DNA of 64,000 bases from Vespa crabro (Eukaryota > Arthropoda > Insecta > Hymenoptera > Vespidae). Each line of letters opens with the position of its first letter. Within the stretch, counting starts at the first letter, position 1. The notes beneath the pieces were generated by a model, which worked only from the letters and a program-made list of their open reading frames with translations, made no database searches and was not told where the DNA came from. The position numbers and the translations under genes are program-made. The DNA is taken from assembly GCF_910589235.1 (NCBI RefSeq), contig NC_060978.1, positions 3,048,377 to 3,112,376 on the forward strand, written 5' to 3'. Of this stretch, positions 25,711 through 37,035 are shown piece by piece.

Positions 25711-25768
25711 GGTCTCTCTTTTTCTCTCTTCAATTTATCCCCTCCAGTGGAAGTTACCTCGACGCTTT

Positions 25769-25799
<31 letters not shown>

Positions 25800-25850
25800 T
25801 CAATTCATCCCCTCCAATGGAGGTTACCTCAACGCTTTTCTCTCTCTTTC
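25711..25850 (+). repeat. 70-bp tandem duplication, two copies
   Basis: CAATTTATCCCCTCCAGTGG at 25731 recurs as CAATTCATCCCCTCCAATGG at 25801, exactly 70 bp on. It is followed in both copies by A(A/G)GTTACCTC(G/A)ACGCTTTTC and a CT run. It looks like slippage or unequal exchange between CT runs. Confidence 0.9.
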
Positions 25851-25909
25851 TCTTTCCTTCCACCATCCAACCCTTTAGTAAGGTCCAACTCCCTTACTAG
25901 ACTTCGTGC

Positions 25910-25938
25910 CCCTTCATCCTTCCTTCCTTCCTTCCTTT
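25910..25938 (+). repeat. (CTTC)n short tetranucleotide repeat
   Basis: About six CTTC units. Confidence 0.85.
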
Positions 25939-26365
25939 CTCGCTCCTTCGTAACGCGAGCGCACAGCACAGAGTAAACGCTCTCGCTTCGACGATTAACT
26001 CGAGTTTTGAGTGTTTGCAATGCCGAGTAGGTAAACTGCATCCAGTCACGTGCGCAAGTGGGTGACTACGAGACTACGCGATTCCTCCATCCTAGGATGC
26101 ATCCGGCGAGGACACTATCAACGAAATTACCTAACACTTTAGGATAGCTTAGAGTACGAGCTCCTCAAAAGCTTTGACCGATTTAGCATATGCAATATAT
26201 CAAATACGCCTGAAAAGATTTAGGAATACGATAACAACACCTCCTTGTTTCTCTCTCTCCCTCTCCTTATACGCAAACATACACACACGATTGATGCAAT
26301 ACTCCATTTCATATCGATAATGATCGGAAAATCAATGATCGCTAATGAGTTATCCTTTTCTTAAG

Positions 26366-26367
<2 letters not shown>

Positions 26368-26405
<38 letters not shown>
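26368..26405 (+). repeat. (AT)n microsatellite
   Basis: About 19 AT dinucleotides. Confidence 0.95.
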
Positions 26406-26407
<2 letters not shown>

Positions 26408-26928
26408 GATGTTGTGAAAAAAGAAATCAATCGAGTGAATAAAATATCGATGCTTCATGGAAAACAAAATCGATCTCTAATTGTTTATATTGTCTTCTTT
26501 ATATAGATCCTTTGCTCGGAATCCTTCTCATCTTTTTTGTTTCGCCGTCTCTGTCGTCCTATCATTTTCCGTTGTTTCGCCTTTCGGATGTACAACTCCC
26601 TTCGTCCAATTTAGTCGAGATAGTTTTTGCTTCGTACTGAAGTTTCCGTTCTTTGCTCTCCTTTGCTTTTTATCAAGTGTTTTTAGCTAACGGCAAAAAG
26701 AGAAATGGCTATTCTCTTTTTCTTTCTCTTTGTTTCTCTCTTGCTTAACTACAAAAGAAGTGTGGTTTTAACGTTCCACAAAAAAAAAAAAAGAAAAAAA
26801 AAAAAAATAAAATAAACTCTTCGGTCACTTTTGTATTCGATTTGTATGAGAAAACGATGTTAAGGTTCCGGTTCAACACATTTTAATTTCTCCCTTGACG
26901 AACGTCGATTATGTGTAACGTTCGAAAT

Positions 26929-26929
26929 G

Positions 26930-27008
<79 letters not shown>
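26929..27008 (+). repeat. (TAA)n trinucleotide repeat, long
   Basis: About 26 perfect TAA triplets, followed by AAC triplets to about 27024 and scattered AATAAT to 27065. It borders the AT-rich block that holds the 289-bp array. A Leu-rich minus-strand frame here is an artefact. Confidence 0.95.
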
Positions 27009-27011
<3 letters not shown>

Positions 27012-27555
27012 CAACAACAAAAACAATATTAATAATACTAATAATAATATTGACAATAATAACAATAGACGCATTCCATAATTATGTTTAATACAATTAC
27101 GATATGATTATCAGCAATAGAGCGTAATTGCAATGTTTTTGATACAAATTATCCTTTTATTTAGAGACAGATCGGATGCAGGATAATAATTTTATTGAAC
27201 CTTTTCTATTATTATTGCATATGACTATGCGTGCATACATATACAGAACAGGACCATAATTTTGAGCCCCTGAATATCTTCGTTTTATTTAGAAATATGG
27301 AGTAACTTTGTTTATAAGAGTCGGCAATAATAATTTTTTTATAGCTTGGTATCCTCTAGAAAAAAGTAATTAAGTATGTTGAAAAATTATTTGTTCAGGA
27401 GGTACTTCGCAGTTATATTCTTATTACGAAAGAAAAAAAAATTCGTTTTTAACAATTATTAACCAAATCAATTTTATTATGTCGATATTATTGCAATATT
27501 TAAATAAATAAAGAATAAATTAACTAAATAAAAAAAACATATGAAAATGGCGTAT

Positions 27556-27820
27556 GTTTCAAGTTTCTACGACTTTTCCTTTTAATCATATCGCCACGGA
27601 AAGATTTCCATTCATAATTTATATAGTACAGCTGTTCGTAGTAGTATTAGTATTATTAGTAAGACTACGTAAATTCTCGGAATTTATATAGTATATTATC
27701 AGGGTGTTATCGAGCCAATTTGAATGAAATTATGTAGGAAATTATGTAGGTCGTGTATCAACGTAAATGTCTTCCATATACATGGGAATATCTTTGAAAC
27801 TAAAAGTTGTAGTGATTTGC
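27556..27820 (+). repeat. Left inverted arm, MITE-like
   Basis: The arm starts GTTTCAAGTTTCTACGACTT and ends near ACTAAAAGTTGTAGTGATTT. Its two ends are imperfect inverted copies of each other (an AAGTxxCTACxACTTTT-type terminus). It carries CAGCTGTTCGTAGTA followed by a short ATT/AGT-rich triplet run. The reverse complement of 28361-28607 matches along its length with scattered substitutions and small indels. Confidence 0.8.
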
Positions 27821-27829
27821 CGTGTGAAA

Positions 27830-28355
27830 ATTGTTTCTTCGGTAAAAAGCTAATTTGTTTATTAATTATTCATTAATTTGTTATTTTCTAAATCAATCGC
27901 AATCTGAATGTTTTGTTGGGAAAAAGATGAATTTATTTATAAAAATTGTTTATAACAAAGTGTTAATTAATTATTAAAAATATGTTAAAAAATTAGAGAA
28001 AATTAAATCCTGCAAAATAATATTTCAAAACTCTATGATTTAGTAATATAGAGATACAAAAGTATAGAGATGTTCTCGTATGAAGGGAAAAGATAATTAT
28101 TAACAATATAGGAAAAAATTCTTATTTCGCTAAAAAAGTATTATTAAGTTTATTAATTTATTTATATAATTATATGATCATTTATTCATATTATTTTGTA
28201 TTTTAGTTGGAATCTGAATTTTTTGAAAGGATAAAGTAAGATGAATTTAGTTCGTAAGAATTGGTTTATAAAAATTGTTTATAATAAATTGTTAATTAAT
28301 TATTAACAATATGATAAAAATATAGAGAAAATTCTGCCCTTTAAAATGACGTTTT
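27830..28355 (-). repeat. Two diverged reverse-oriented repeat units between the arms
   Basis: Two segments share AATCTGAAT...TTTATAAAAATTGTTTATAA in direct orientation about 310 bp apart (27901 and 28211). On the opposite strand they match the TTATAAACAATTTTTTATAAA portion of the forward 289-bp array. They are more diverged than the forward copies, so they are probably older. Confidence 0.7.
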
Positions 28356-28360
28356 GATCA

Positions 28361-28607
28361 AATTTCTATGACTTTTAGTTTTGAAAATATTCCCATAAAT
28401 ATGGAAGACGTTTACGTTGACCCACTAACCTACATAATTTCATTCAAGTGGCTCGATGGCACACTGACCTACATAAATTCCACGAATTTACGCGGTCTTA
28501 CTATTACTACTACTACTATTACTACGAACAGCTGTACTATACAAATTATGAATGGTAATCTTTCAGTGGCGATAACTTTGGAAAGAAAAGTCGTAGAGAC
28601 TTGAAAC
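28361..28607 (-). repeat. Right inverted arm, MITE-like
   Basis: Read on the minus strand this repeats the left arm: GTTTCAAGTCTCTACGACTT, a CAGCTGTTCGTAGTAATAGT core, then CGTAAACGTCTTCCATATTT. A 78-codon plus-strand open frame (28368-28604) covers it, but that frame is repeat sequence and not a gene. Its termini (CAAATTTCTATGACTTTT and CAAGTCTCTACGACTTTT) are a clear imperfect inverted pair. Confidence 0.8.
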
Positions 28608-28620
28608 AAATACCATATTA

Positions 28621-30066
28621 ATGGAGATAATTCCTACTATTTGTTTAACATATTGTTAATAAATAATTAACAATTTGTTATAAACAATTTTTTATAAACA
28701 AATTCTTACCAAATAAATTTTGCGAAAAAATAATTCAAATTGAGATTGATTTAGAAAATTATATGAATTTATGAATAATTAATAAACAAATCAGTTTTTT
28801 TATTAAATAAACAAATACGTTTCTTTATTATTAATAATCACATCTTCCATTTACTTCGGTACATCTCTAAAACTAAAAGTCATAAAGACTTGAAACAAAT
28901 GCCATATTAATGGAGATAATTCCTCCTATTTGTTTAACATATTGTTAATAAATAATTAACAATTTGTTATAAACAATTTTTTATAAACAAATTCTTACCA
29001 AATAAATTTTGCGAAAAAATAATTCAAATTGAGATTGATTTAGAAAATTATATGGATTAATGAATAATTAATAAACAAATCAGTTTTTTTATTAAATAAA
29101 CAAATACGTTTCTGTATTATTAATAATCACATCTTCCATTTACTTCGGTACATCTCTAAAACTAAAAGTCATAAAGACTTGAAACAAATGCCATATTAAT
29201 GGAGATAATTCCTCCTATTTGTTTAACATATTGTTAATAAATAATTAACAATTTGTTATAAACAATTTTTTATAAACAAATTCTTACCAAATAAATTTTG
29301 CGAAAAAATAATTCAAATTGAGATTGATTTAGAAAATTATATGGATTAATGAATAATTAATAAACAAATCAGTTTTTTTATTAAATAAACAAATACGTTT
29401 CTGTATTATTAATAATCACATCTTCCATTTACTTCGGTACATCTCTTAAACTAAAAGTCATAAAGACTTGAAACAAATGCCATATTAATGGAGATAATTC
29501 CTTCTATTTGTTTAACATATTGTTAATAAATAATTAACAATTTGTTATAAACAATTTTTTATAAACAAATTCTTACCAAATAAATTTTGCGAAAAAATAA
29601 TTCGAATTGAGATTGATTTAGAAAATTATATGAATTAATGAATAATTAATAAACAAATTAGTTTTTTATTAAATAAACAAATTTGTTTCTATATTATTAA
29701 TAATCACATCTTCCATTTGCTTCGGTACATCTCTAAAACTAAAAGTCATAAAGACTTGAAACAAATGCCATATTAATGGAGATAATTCCTTCTATTTGTT
29801 TAACATATTGTTAATAAATAATTAACAATTTGTTATAAACAATTTTTTATAAACAAATTCTTACCAAATAAATTTTGCGAAAAAATAATTCGAATTGAGA
29901 TTGATTTAGAAAATTATATGGATTAATGAATAATTAATAAACAAATTAATTTTTTTTATTAAATAATCAAATTTGTTTCTATATTATTAATAATCACATC
30001 TTCCATTTATTTCGGTACATCTTTAAAACTAAAAGTCATAAAGATTTGAATCAAATATTATTTTAA
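28621..30066 (+). repeat. 289-bp tandem repeat, five copies
   Basis: The phrase ATGGAGATAATTCC begins at 28621, 28910, 29199, 29488 and 29776, and a degraded version begins at 30066. The spacings are 289, 289, 289, 288 and 290. Units differ by few substitutions. Copies 2 and 3 share CTGTATTATT and a CCTCCTATTT variant; copies 4 and 5 share CTATATTATT and CCTTCTATTT. Each unit contains an internal near-palindrome (TTGTTAATAAATAATTAACAA) and the ACTAAAAGTCATAAAGACTT motif shared with the flanking arms. Confidence 0.95.
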
Positions 30067-30290
30067 TGGGAAGGATATTCTTTAGTTTTTCAACGTATTG
30101 TTAATAATTAATTAACAATTTATTATAAACAATTTTTTTGTAAAAAAAATTCTTACGAACCAAATTCATTTTTTTTTTGCCAAAAAGAAAGTTCAGATTG
30201 CAACCGAGTTATAAAATTACTAAATTAATTAATAAATAATTTTTACCGAAGAAATAATTTTTTTCTACGTTGTTAATAATCACGTTTTAA
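30066..30290 (+). repeat. Decayed sixth copy of the 289-bp unit
   Basis: The order of motifs continues: a TTGTTAATAATTAATTAACAA palindrome, TTATAAACAATTTTTTTGTA, a CAAATTCATTTTTTTT segment, and finally GTTAATAATCACGTTTT. Many more substitutions and indels are present than in copies 1-5. Similarity fades after about 30290. Confidence 0.7.
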
Positions 30291-30455
30291 TCGCATCGAC
30301 CTGCTCTCTTGGTAATATTTAAATTAAAATATCTGCTAAACTAGTAATTTTTCAACATACATGAATTAATAATTTCCGAACGATTACGAACGACTGAACA
30401 CGGAGAAATATTATAATAAGTACGCTTATTTTTGCAACTTGTTCCTTCTGCTTCT

Positions 30456-30526
30456 TTTTTTAAGATAATAAACAATAAACGTATTTTTTTTCTTTTTTTT
30501 TTTTTTTTAAGATAATAAACATATGA
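30456..30526 (+). repeat. Short direct duplication with T-runs
   Basis: The sequence T-run plus AAGATAATAAACA occurs twice about 50 bp apart, the second copy behind a longer T-run. It lies just outside the AT-rich block and may mark its edge. Confidence 0.7.
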
Positions 30527-33067
30527 ACGAAATTCATCGATGTTAACTATTGTTCGTAAAGGTACTGGTATACTTTAGGAAAAGCTGCTTGGAGAACGAA
30601 TAGAGTTCAACGAAAGCTATAGCGAAAAGCATAGGTATCATATTTAGGACGATAGTAGCAGGGAATTCAGGACTGCCCCTATACACGTACGTTTATGGTG
30701 TTATACGTGGAATTGACGTGAATGTATTCGACGAAGCGAACTCGAAAGCCCACGAAGCCGCTTTGCCCGTCGCTTTGCTCAGAGACTCGCCCTTTCTGAT
30801 GCTCTCGCGCGCTCCACCTGCACCGAACCTTTGTCCCACGGAAAAATTGCAGTCGGATTCGTGTCCTCAAAGGGGGCATGATTCGATCTACAATGCTTCC
30901 AGCATTACCGCGCCATTCCGCTCGCCAAAGAGCGAAAGAATTTTCTCTTTTTAAGGTGAAAGAATTCGTTAGGATTTTTATCGGGATACGCGTTTGATCC
31001 GAGGGAGCCGAAGGCACCTCGCGACCGGCTATTCCTCTTCCCCTTCACTTTTCTCTATTCATCGTGTGGAGAAGACCGGAAGGGAGGAACAACCATTTAT
31101 ATACTTCTTTTTCTCTTCCTCTTCGCCTACATCGATCAATGATGGTACATCCCGATCGACTTCTTCTCTATATAACTACTATTTGTCTCTCTTTGTCTTT
31201 CCTTTCACGTTCCGCGCAAATTTCTCTGCGAGAGAGCATCGTATTCAGGTTTGATCTTTCCAAAGAATTTCCCCGAAATAGAATAAAGTGGGGAAAAGAG
31301 AGAAATTAATTGCCTATCAAGGAAACACTTGTATCGTTCGAACGTAAATCCATTAGAATTTATTAGATTTTATGCCGTACTACCTCCAACCAAAGTATTT
31401 CGATGCCTATTTTTCCTTTTTTTTTTTTTTTTTTTTGAAATGTCTATACGAAAGTAGTAAATTTGTGGCAGACGATGTTAACCAGAGAAAAATGGATGTT
31501 ACGTAAAGTCCAAGGGACGATCGTTTATCCATTTTGACACGAGAGCCTTGTACTCTTATTTCGTTGGTGAAACACGCTCGGCACGCGGTCTCGAAGCGTG
31601 TTTTGGAAACGACATAGTATTGTTGCAAAGAGACGCCTCCCTTTCCATCTTCATACGTCCATCTCCCATCGTACAGTGCGCACTGGCATAGCTTCGTCAA
31701 GTTCTATACATGATACATGGAGTTCGCATAGCTCTGCCATCCAATGGCATGACACTCACCCGGCCACCGTCCCGTGAAATCATGCTTCGTGATCCTACAA
31801 GCTCTGTCTCCATATCCCTACTAGCAAATGGGCCACCATGCACTTTCCTCCTCGTTGTGCCTTCTCTCGAGCACCCTCTTACACGCGGCTGCCACCCTCT
31901 CGCGAGTGCTCGCCCAAATTCACGACCGAATTCGAACTACGTTGCTTTCTGACGCGATAACGCCCTGCCCTTTGTCATTTCCAATTATCTCATTGTACAC
32001 TCCAGACAATTCCAAATAGAATCAGATCAGTTTGGACGTTGAATTTTTTCCTTCGATCTTTATATTATTTAATAATTAATCGATAAATGCGTTATGACGA
32101 ATAAAAGAAAAGAAAAAAGAGTGACATTGAATTTTCTTTACAAAAAGAAAATAAAAAAAAAAAAAAAAATATTAAGTAACGATTGGCCAGGATAATATTT
32201 TTTACATAATTTTGAAATGTTACTCTACTCTTGGTTCACGTTATTTTAATCAATGGTTCTTGCAGTGTACGATACGCTTTAAGTCTAATAAGAGTTTGAC
32301 AAAACTTTTTCTCGAACATTGGCTTATAAAGAAGCAATTGCAGACAACGAGTCGTAGAACGATCTCAAAAAGCCATGGTACAGGCGATGCCTTTAGGAGA
32401 AAGAAAAATAACCCTCGTAAAAGTACCCGATAACGAGCTCGACATGGTACAATAGGCTTACGAAAGTTTTTAAGCTTTCTTGCAAGAAAAGAATTACGAA
32501 GTCCGGAGCGTTCTCGCGACGTCGGCCTTAATTAACTTCCTAAGGTTGGGAAAACTCACAAAGAGACAGCAAAATTACAAGTGGTGGTAAGGTAGCAGGA
32601 TCCGGTGGCATCGTACGCTCGCGTTCGTACAGAAGCTTTGTTTAGAAGGCCGTGCGGTTTCTCCGCATGAAACTTTCATTAACCCGAATGGAGGTTTAAA
32701 AAATGCAAGACCATTGCACAGAGAAAACGAAACGGTATTTCACGTTAACTTCAAGATTCCGAAATTAATGATCCAATTGATAGCACGCTTGCGAGTGGTC
32801 CTCTATCTCTTCTTCCTCTTCTTCCTGTTTCGTGAAACAAACTAACTGCCAGAGGTTGGGATGCGAACGACCGAGGTAGCGAGCGAATAAGCAACCACCA
32901 ACTAATCTAATAAAATCTCACGATCGCAAGAGAGACACGAAATTTCTCGTTCGGGTTCCACTAACTGGCTATCTTCTGTTTCTCCTTTATCGTACTCGTC
33001 CGTAAAATTACACATGACGTTTGAAAACGTCTACCTCCAGTACGACTTTGTCAGGCTGTTCATTATC

Positions 33068-33099
<32 letters not shown>
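33068..33099 (+). repeat. (CT)n microsatellite
   Basis: About 15 CT dinucleotides. Confidence 0.9.
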
Positions 33100-33101
<2 letters not shown>

Positions 33102-34302
33102 TCTTCCTTCTATTCAACCAAAGATCTAACCGTATTTACATTTACTCAAACCTATGCTCGCAAAGATGTAGCTCCTTGCAAGTTCAATGTTCCGAGATGT
33201 GGTACCTTTTGGAAAACTTCGCCAAATCGCGATCGATCTTTGGCTAATGGCTCGAAAATCGTAAAGACCGAACGAGATGTTAGTCAAGGATGAAGTTCGA
33301 GATCACTAAATCGAAAGAGAGTGGGAAGTAAAGTTCTAAAGGTTCTCGTTAAGAGGCGTTCGACTTTCGAAAATTCTGAACTAGAAAGTTAGTTATATAC
33401 GTTACACGGAATTCATAAATGCTCGAAGCAAACGAAGTTACTAATTATCCGAATTTAAAGAGGTAAATGAGAGAGACTCGACTTGAAAAGTCTTTTCGCG
33501 TCTTTTTACTTTGGCTCTTTTTATATACGTACCTACGTACTTGTGGATCTTTCTGATATTTCAATTCCGATAAAAATTTGCTTCGATACCGTAGCATCAG
33601 CAAGTTTTATTATTATTGAACATACCAGTGAATTTATTAAAAATATAGATTTTAGTAAATTAATAAAACCCGATTCCGCCATAACTAGAATTTTTCATTT
33701 AGCGAAACTAATCAAATATTATTTGAATCTACATAAAAATCGATGTTATTTAACTACCTCAATAATTTAATTAGTAAAAGGTACTCGACCAACATAATTA
33801 AATTTAACCACCTACGGACTTTTGTTATGAAGTACGTTGCGTAATGATATACTTTAAACTATTTCAATACGTTTGCGCGAGTAATTACCGACGGTGAAAA
33901 TTTTACAGACTTAACGAACAGAAAATTATTTGATTGAATTACGTCGTTGAACCTGGTTTACAAAATTTTCATTAAAAGAGCTTGTATTTATGATCGATCA
34001 TTTTTTTTTGCTCTTCTTTTTTTCTGTTTCTTTGAGTAATTCAACAAAATCATAAAATTTAAACTTTGGCATTTTAATTATTCTAAAGAGAAGTTCTATC
34101 GATGTTAGTATATTTCATTGAGAAAAAGAAAAAAGTGAAGATTATTGACGATAATTGCAGGACTCTTTAACGAGCGAGATCTCTTAAACGGTACGCACTT
34201 ATCCGCGTCTAACTTTCGACAAGCGATTCAATAACTCTTCTTCCAATAAGTCCCACTCTTACGACCCTTCGATCTCTCTTGGTACTCTCATCATCTTTAG
34301 AA

Positions 34303-34305
<3 letters not shown>

Positions 34306-34348
<43 letters not shown>

Positions 34349-34376
34349 AGAGAGGGAAAGAGAGGGGAAGAGAGAG
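34306..34376 (+). repeat. (GA)n microsatellite with imperfect tail
   Basis: About 18 perfect GA dinucleotides to 34343, then an interrupted purine tract. Confidence 0.95.
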
Positions 34377-35244
34377 GATAGTGGAAAGGCGACGTTACTT
34401 GAATTTCTGACTTTCGTTGGAATGTCCGTGCCTCGTCGATCTCGACGACTCGTTGAATTTTCAGCTTTTAGCAAATTAGACGAAGGTGCGCTTCCTAGGA
34501 ACGCCAAACTGCGACCATGAATAATACGCTCGTGAAACTTGGCTCGAGTCATTAGGACTGATTATAAGGAAAGAACCGGAGCAAGACAGGCCAGCTGCCA
34601 CGAAATTATCTGTAGAAGCAATTTCATATACAAGTGAAGTTTCTTTTATAATACATTTATCTCGATATTGAGAATAGAGTCGTTTCAAAAGAGAAAATTG
34701 AATAAAAAGTAAAAAAATGAAATGGTAGCACAATGAATTCTTCTTATATTTATATATTTCATAATTATTTACGACATATATGTAAACATCTTATTTATTT
34801 CGATTTAAAAATAATTATCGTAAAGAAAGCAACCACTTCAATTAATGATACCTTTGCTTAAGCGATCGATATAACTTTCTCCTTAAATTTATATTTCTAT
34901 TTACATCTTTACAAACGAAGAGGTATATGTAGTTAAATTTTTAAATAAGCGTCTCTTACAAGAAATTCGATTATATCCGCTGGATGGTGTCCTTGCACGA
35001 TTAAGACCAATCTCTCGAAATTTTTTAATACAAACGGATCGAACGACGAGGAAGACCTTTAAGCTTTTAATCCAAAAGTACTTAGAGAGAGAAATCCATT
35101 GGGTCATCATTCGCCTTTCTCCTTTTAGCCTCGCTTCTAAATTTAAAGTCCTAGATTTACGTAAGGCTTTATTTAACGATCTTTACGATAAATACTAACT
35201 TTTAAAAGATTAAAAAAAACTTGCATTCTTATTTATTTTTTTTA

Positions 35245-35247
<3 letters not shown>

Positions 35248-35277
<30 letters not shown>

Positions 35278-35284
35278 CTTTCTT
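35248..35284 (+). repeat. (AT)n plus T-run
   Basis: About 11 AT dinucleotides followed by a poly-T/CTTT stretch. Confidence 0.9.
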
Positions 35285-35730
35285 TTTGTAATGTAGATTT
35301 TTTAGGCACGTATTAAGGAATCCAGACTTCATCATTTTATAAAAACATCATTATATGAATGTTCTATTAAATTCTTTCCAATAATGGAAAGAATTTTATC
35401 GATAATCTTGTCCGCAATGGCGACCACAAGAGAAGTTCGTGAAAGCAATGTTGATAAACAGCAATAGCAGTGATAAATAGACGAGTGAATATCTGTGACG
35501 AATGGGAGGAGGAAACCTAGGATCGCTCGAGAAATCAAAGGAGAGATCGTATCTCGCGTGTCTACATCCATGAATGCTTTAGACTTCAGTCGCGTATCGA
35601 AGATGTAACCCGTTAATAGACCTTTGGATCGTGATTATACATTAACGTTTTGCTGAATTATAGAGAAGAGTAAGTACGTATGTGTGTGAACAGGATGATT
35701 CGAGGAAGAAAGATAGAGATAGAAAGAGAA

Positions 35731-35732
<2 letters not shown>

Positions 35733-35772
<40 letters not shown>
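35733..35772 (+). repeat. (GA)n microsatellite
   Basis: About 20 perfect GA dinucleotides in a purine-rich stretch. A GAAGAAGGA run follows at 35819-35843. Confidence 0.95.
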
Positions 35773-35775
<3 letters not shown>

Positions 35776-37004
35776 GGAGACGTCGGTGAAGTAGCAGAAA
35801 GGGTGAAAGGAAGAATGTAAGAAGAAGAAGGAGAAGAAGAAGGATCGACGTCCGAGAGTAATGGAAAGCCAATGGTCAGCGCGTGTATTCCCTGTAAAGG
35901 ACATCAAAAGCATCGAGTCTCTATTCAAATCTTAGATGGCCGACGGTAGCATGAGTGGTGTTCCTCTGGAGACGTTCGTGATCAAAGATGTCAACGGAAG
36001 TCATGGCTGGGGAAGGACAGAGGGTAGGTATATAGGTAAGAAGGAGCGGGGAAGGATAAGTCGCAAAGATCGAGGGAAAGATAGAAGCTTACGAGAAATG
36101 GACGTTTCTATCTACGAACTTGTACGGATGTGTATGTGTACGAAGAAGAGGAGGAGGAGGATAAGGAGGAGAAAGGAGGGCATGAAGAACCTACTTGAAA
36201 AGAGGAAGCGTCGGATAATCATCCCGGTGCCGTTGGAGAAGGCCGGAAAGCACGGAGGAAACGGGACTGGAAAAAAGCCACCGGCACGAACCCCTTCCCG
36301 ATTAGTTTTCTCTCTCTCGCGCCAAAGGAGCTCGAATAAAAAAGCCGCTTCAGCGAAAGCGCAGAAAGAAGCTACTACCTCCGTCACCCCACTTCCTTTG
36401 CCGCCATACCCGTCGTCGTTGTCCTATCCGTTCGTCGTAGCATTCATCGGAACTTGGTGCTGCTGACACTGACAAAGGGCGAGTCCGACGTCTCGTTTCT
36501 GCTTTAGCTTCAAATTCAACTTTTCTCTAATGCCACTCTTTTCTCTTGACTTCTTAAATATTCTTACGAGGCGTTATTCCGAAGGATATTAACGAGGCAA
36601 TTCTCTAACGTAGTAATAAATTTGATACGAAGTTGAATCCGTTGGCATATAATGATATCATTGCGAGGTTTATTTCAATGGTAATCCTCCTATTACTTTT
36701 TTCTTTTTATCTTCAATAATGATAATAACAATAATAGTAAAAATGATTCTCTGAAGAATTCAGACCATTTGGCATTTTTTTTTCTTTTTCTTTTTTTATC
36801 TCCGAGTAAGCAAAATCAACTTCGTTTGGTCCAGTCTGTTATCCCCTTCATCCTCTCGAAAGTACCCTTATCCAAATGCAGAAGAGGTAGGGAAAGAAAA
36901 CAATATTCCTCCTATAAATCACCCTAATTGGCAATAAGTTCGATCTTTCTTATCTGCCGAAAGTCCCCTTCGCATTGAGAATCGAGACCACCTTTTTATC
37001 TCTA

Positions 37005-37006
<2 letters not shown>

Positions 37007-37035
<29 letters not shown>

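Larger units (their letters stand above)
27556..30290. mobile_element. Composite repeat element: inverted MITE-like arms plus tandem array
   Basis: The element runs in this order: left arm, two reverse-oriented units, right arm in opposite orientation to the left, then five forward units of about 289 bp and a decayed remnant. A motif near ACTAAAAGTCATAAAGACTT recurs at the arm ends and once per unit. No transposase is present, so it would be non-autonomous. The superfamily cannot be told from the sequence alone, because the terminal repeats are imperfect and I cannot fix a target-site duplication. A satellite array or a Helitron-like origin is an alternative. Confidence 0.6.
27061..30540. other. 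AT-rich, CpG-poor block
   Basis: Across this stretch CpG becomes rare and TTAATTAA/AATAAT-type words dominate, while both flanks are rich in TCGA and ACG words. The change is visible on either side of the (AAT)n tract at 26929-27008 and of the T-run near 30490-30508. It coincides with the repeat system annotated inside it and suggests that the block is inserted or amplified repetitive DNA. Confidence 0.75.
30540..37000. other. Unique intronic sequence with GC-richer patches
   Basis: The base composition returns to CpG-rich after the AT-rich block. GC-richer patches lie at about 30700-30960, 31540-31950 and 36220-36480. A 176-codon frame at 35936-36466 is mostly basic low-complexity residues. 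No supported gene. Confidence 0.5.

Noticed and set aside
26883..27074. Leu-rich minus-strand frame resembling a membrane segment
   Set aside because: It is the translation of a (TAA)n microsatellite read on the minus strand.
28368..28604. 78-codon plus-strand frame that looks protein-like
   Set aside because: It coincides with the right inverted arm of the repeat element, and the left arm has the same sequence in reverse with stops and indels.
28621..30066. Regular repeats as a CRISPR array
   Set aside because: The unit is 289 bp with no short conserved repeat and variable spacer pattern, the whole unit is conserved, and the surrounding DNA is eukaryotic.
35936..36466. 176-codon plus-strand frame as a complete gene
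   Set aside because: After the first 30 codons it becomes basic and low complexity, derived from purine-rich DNA. Only the short first part is kept as a speculative exon.
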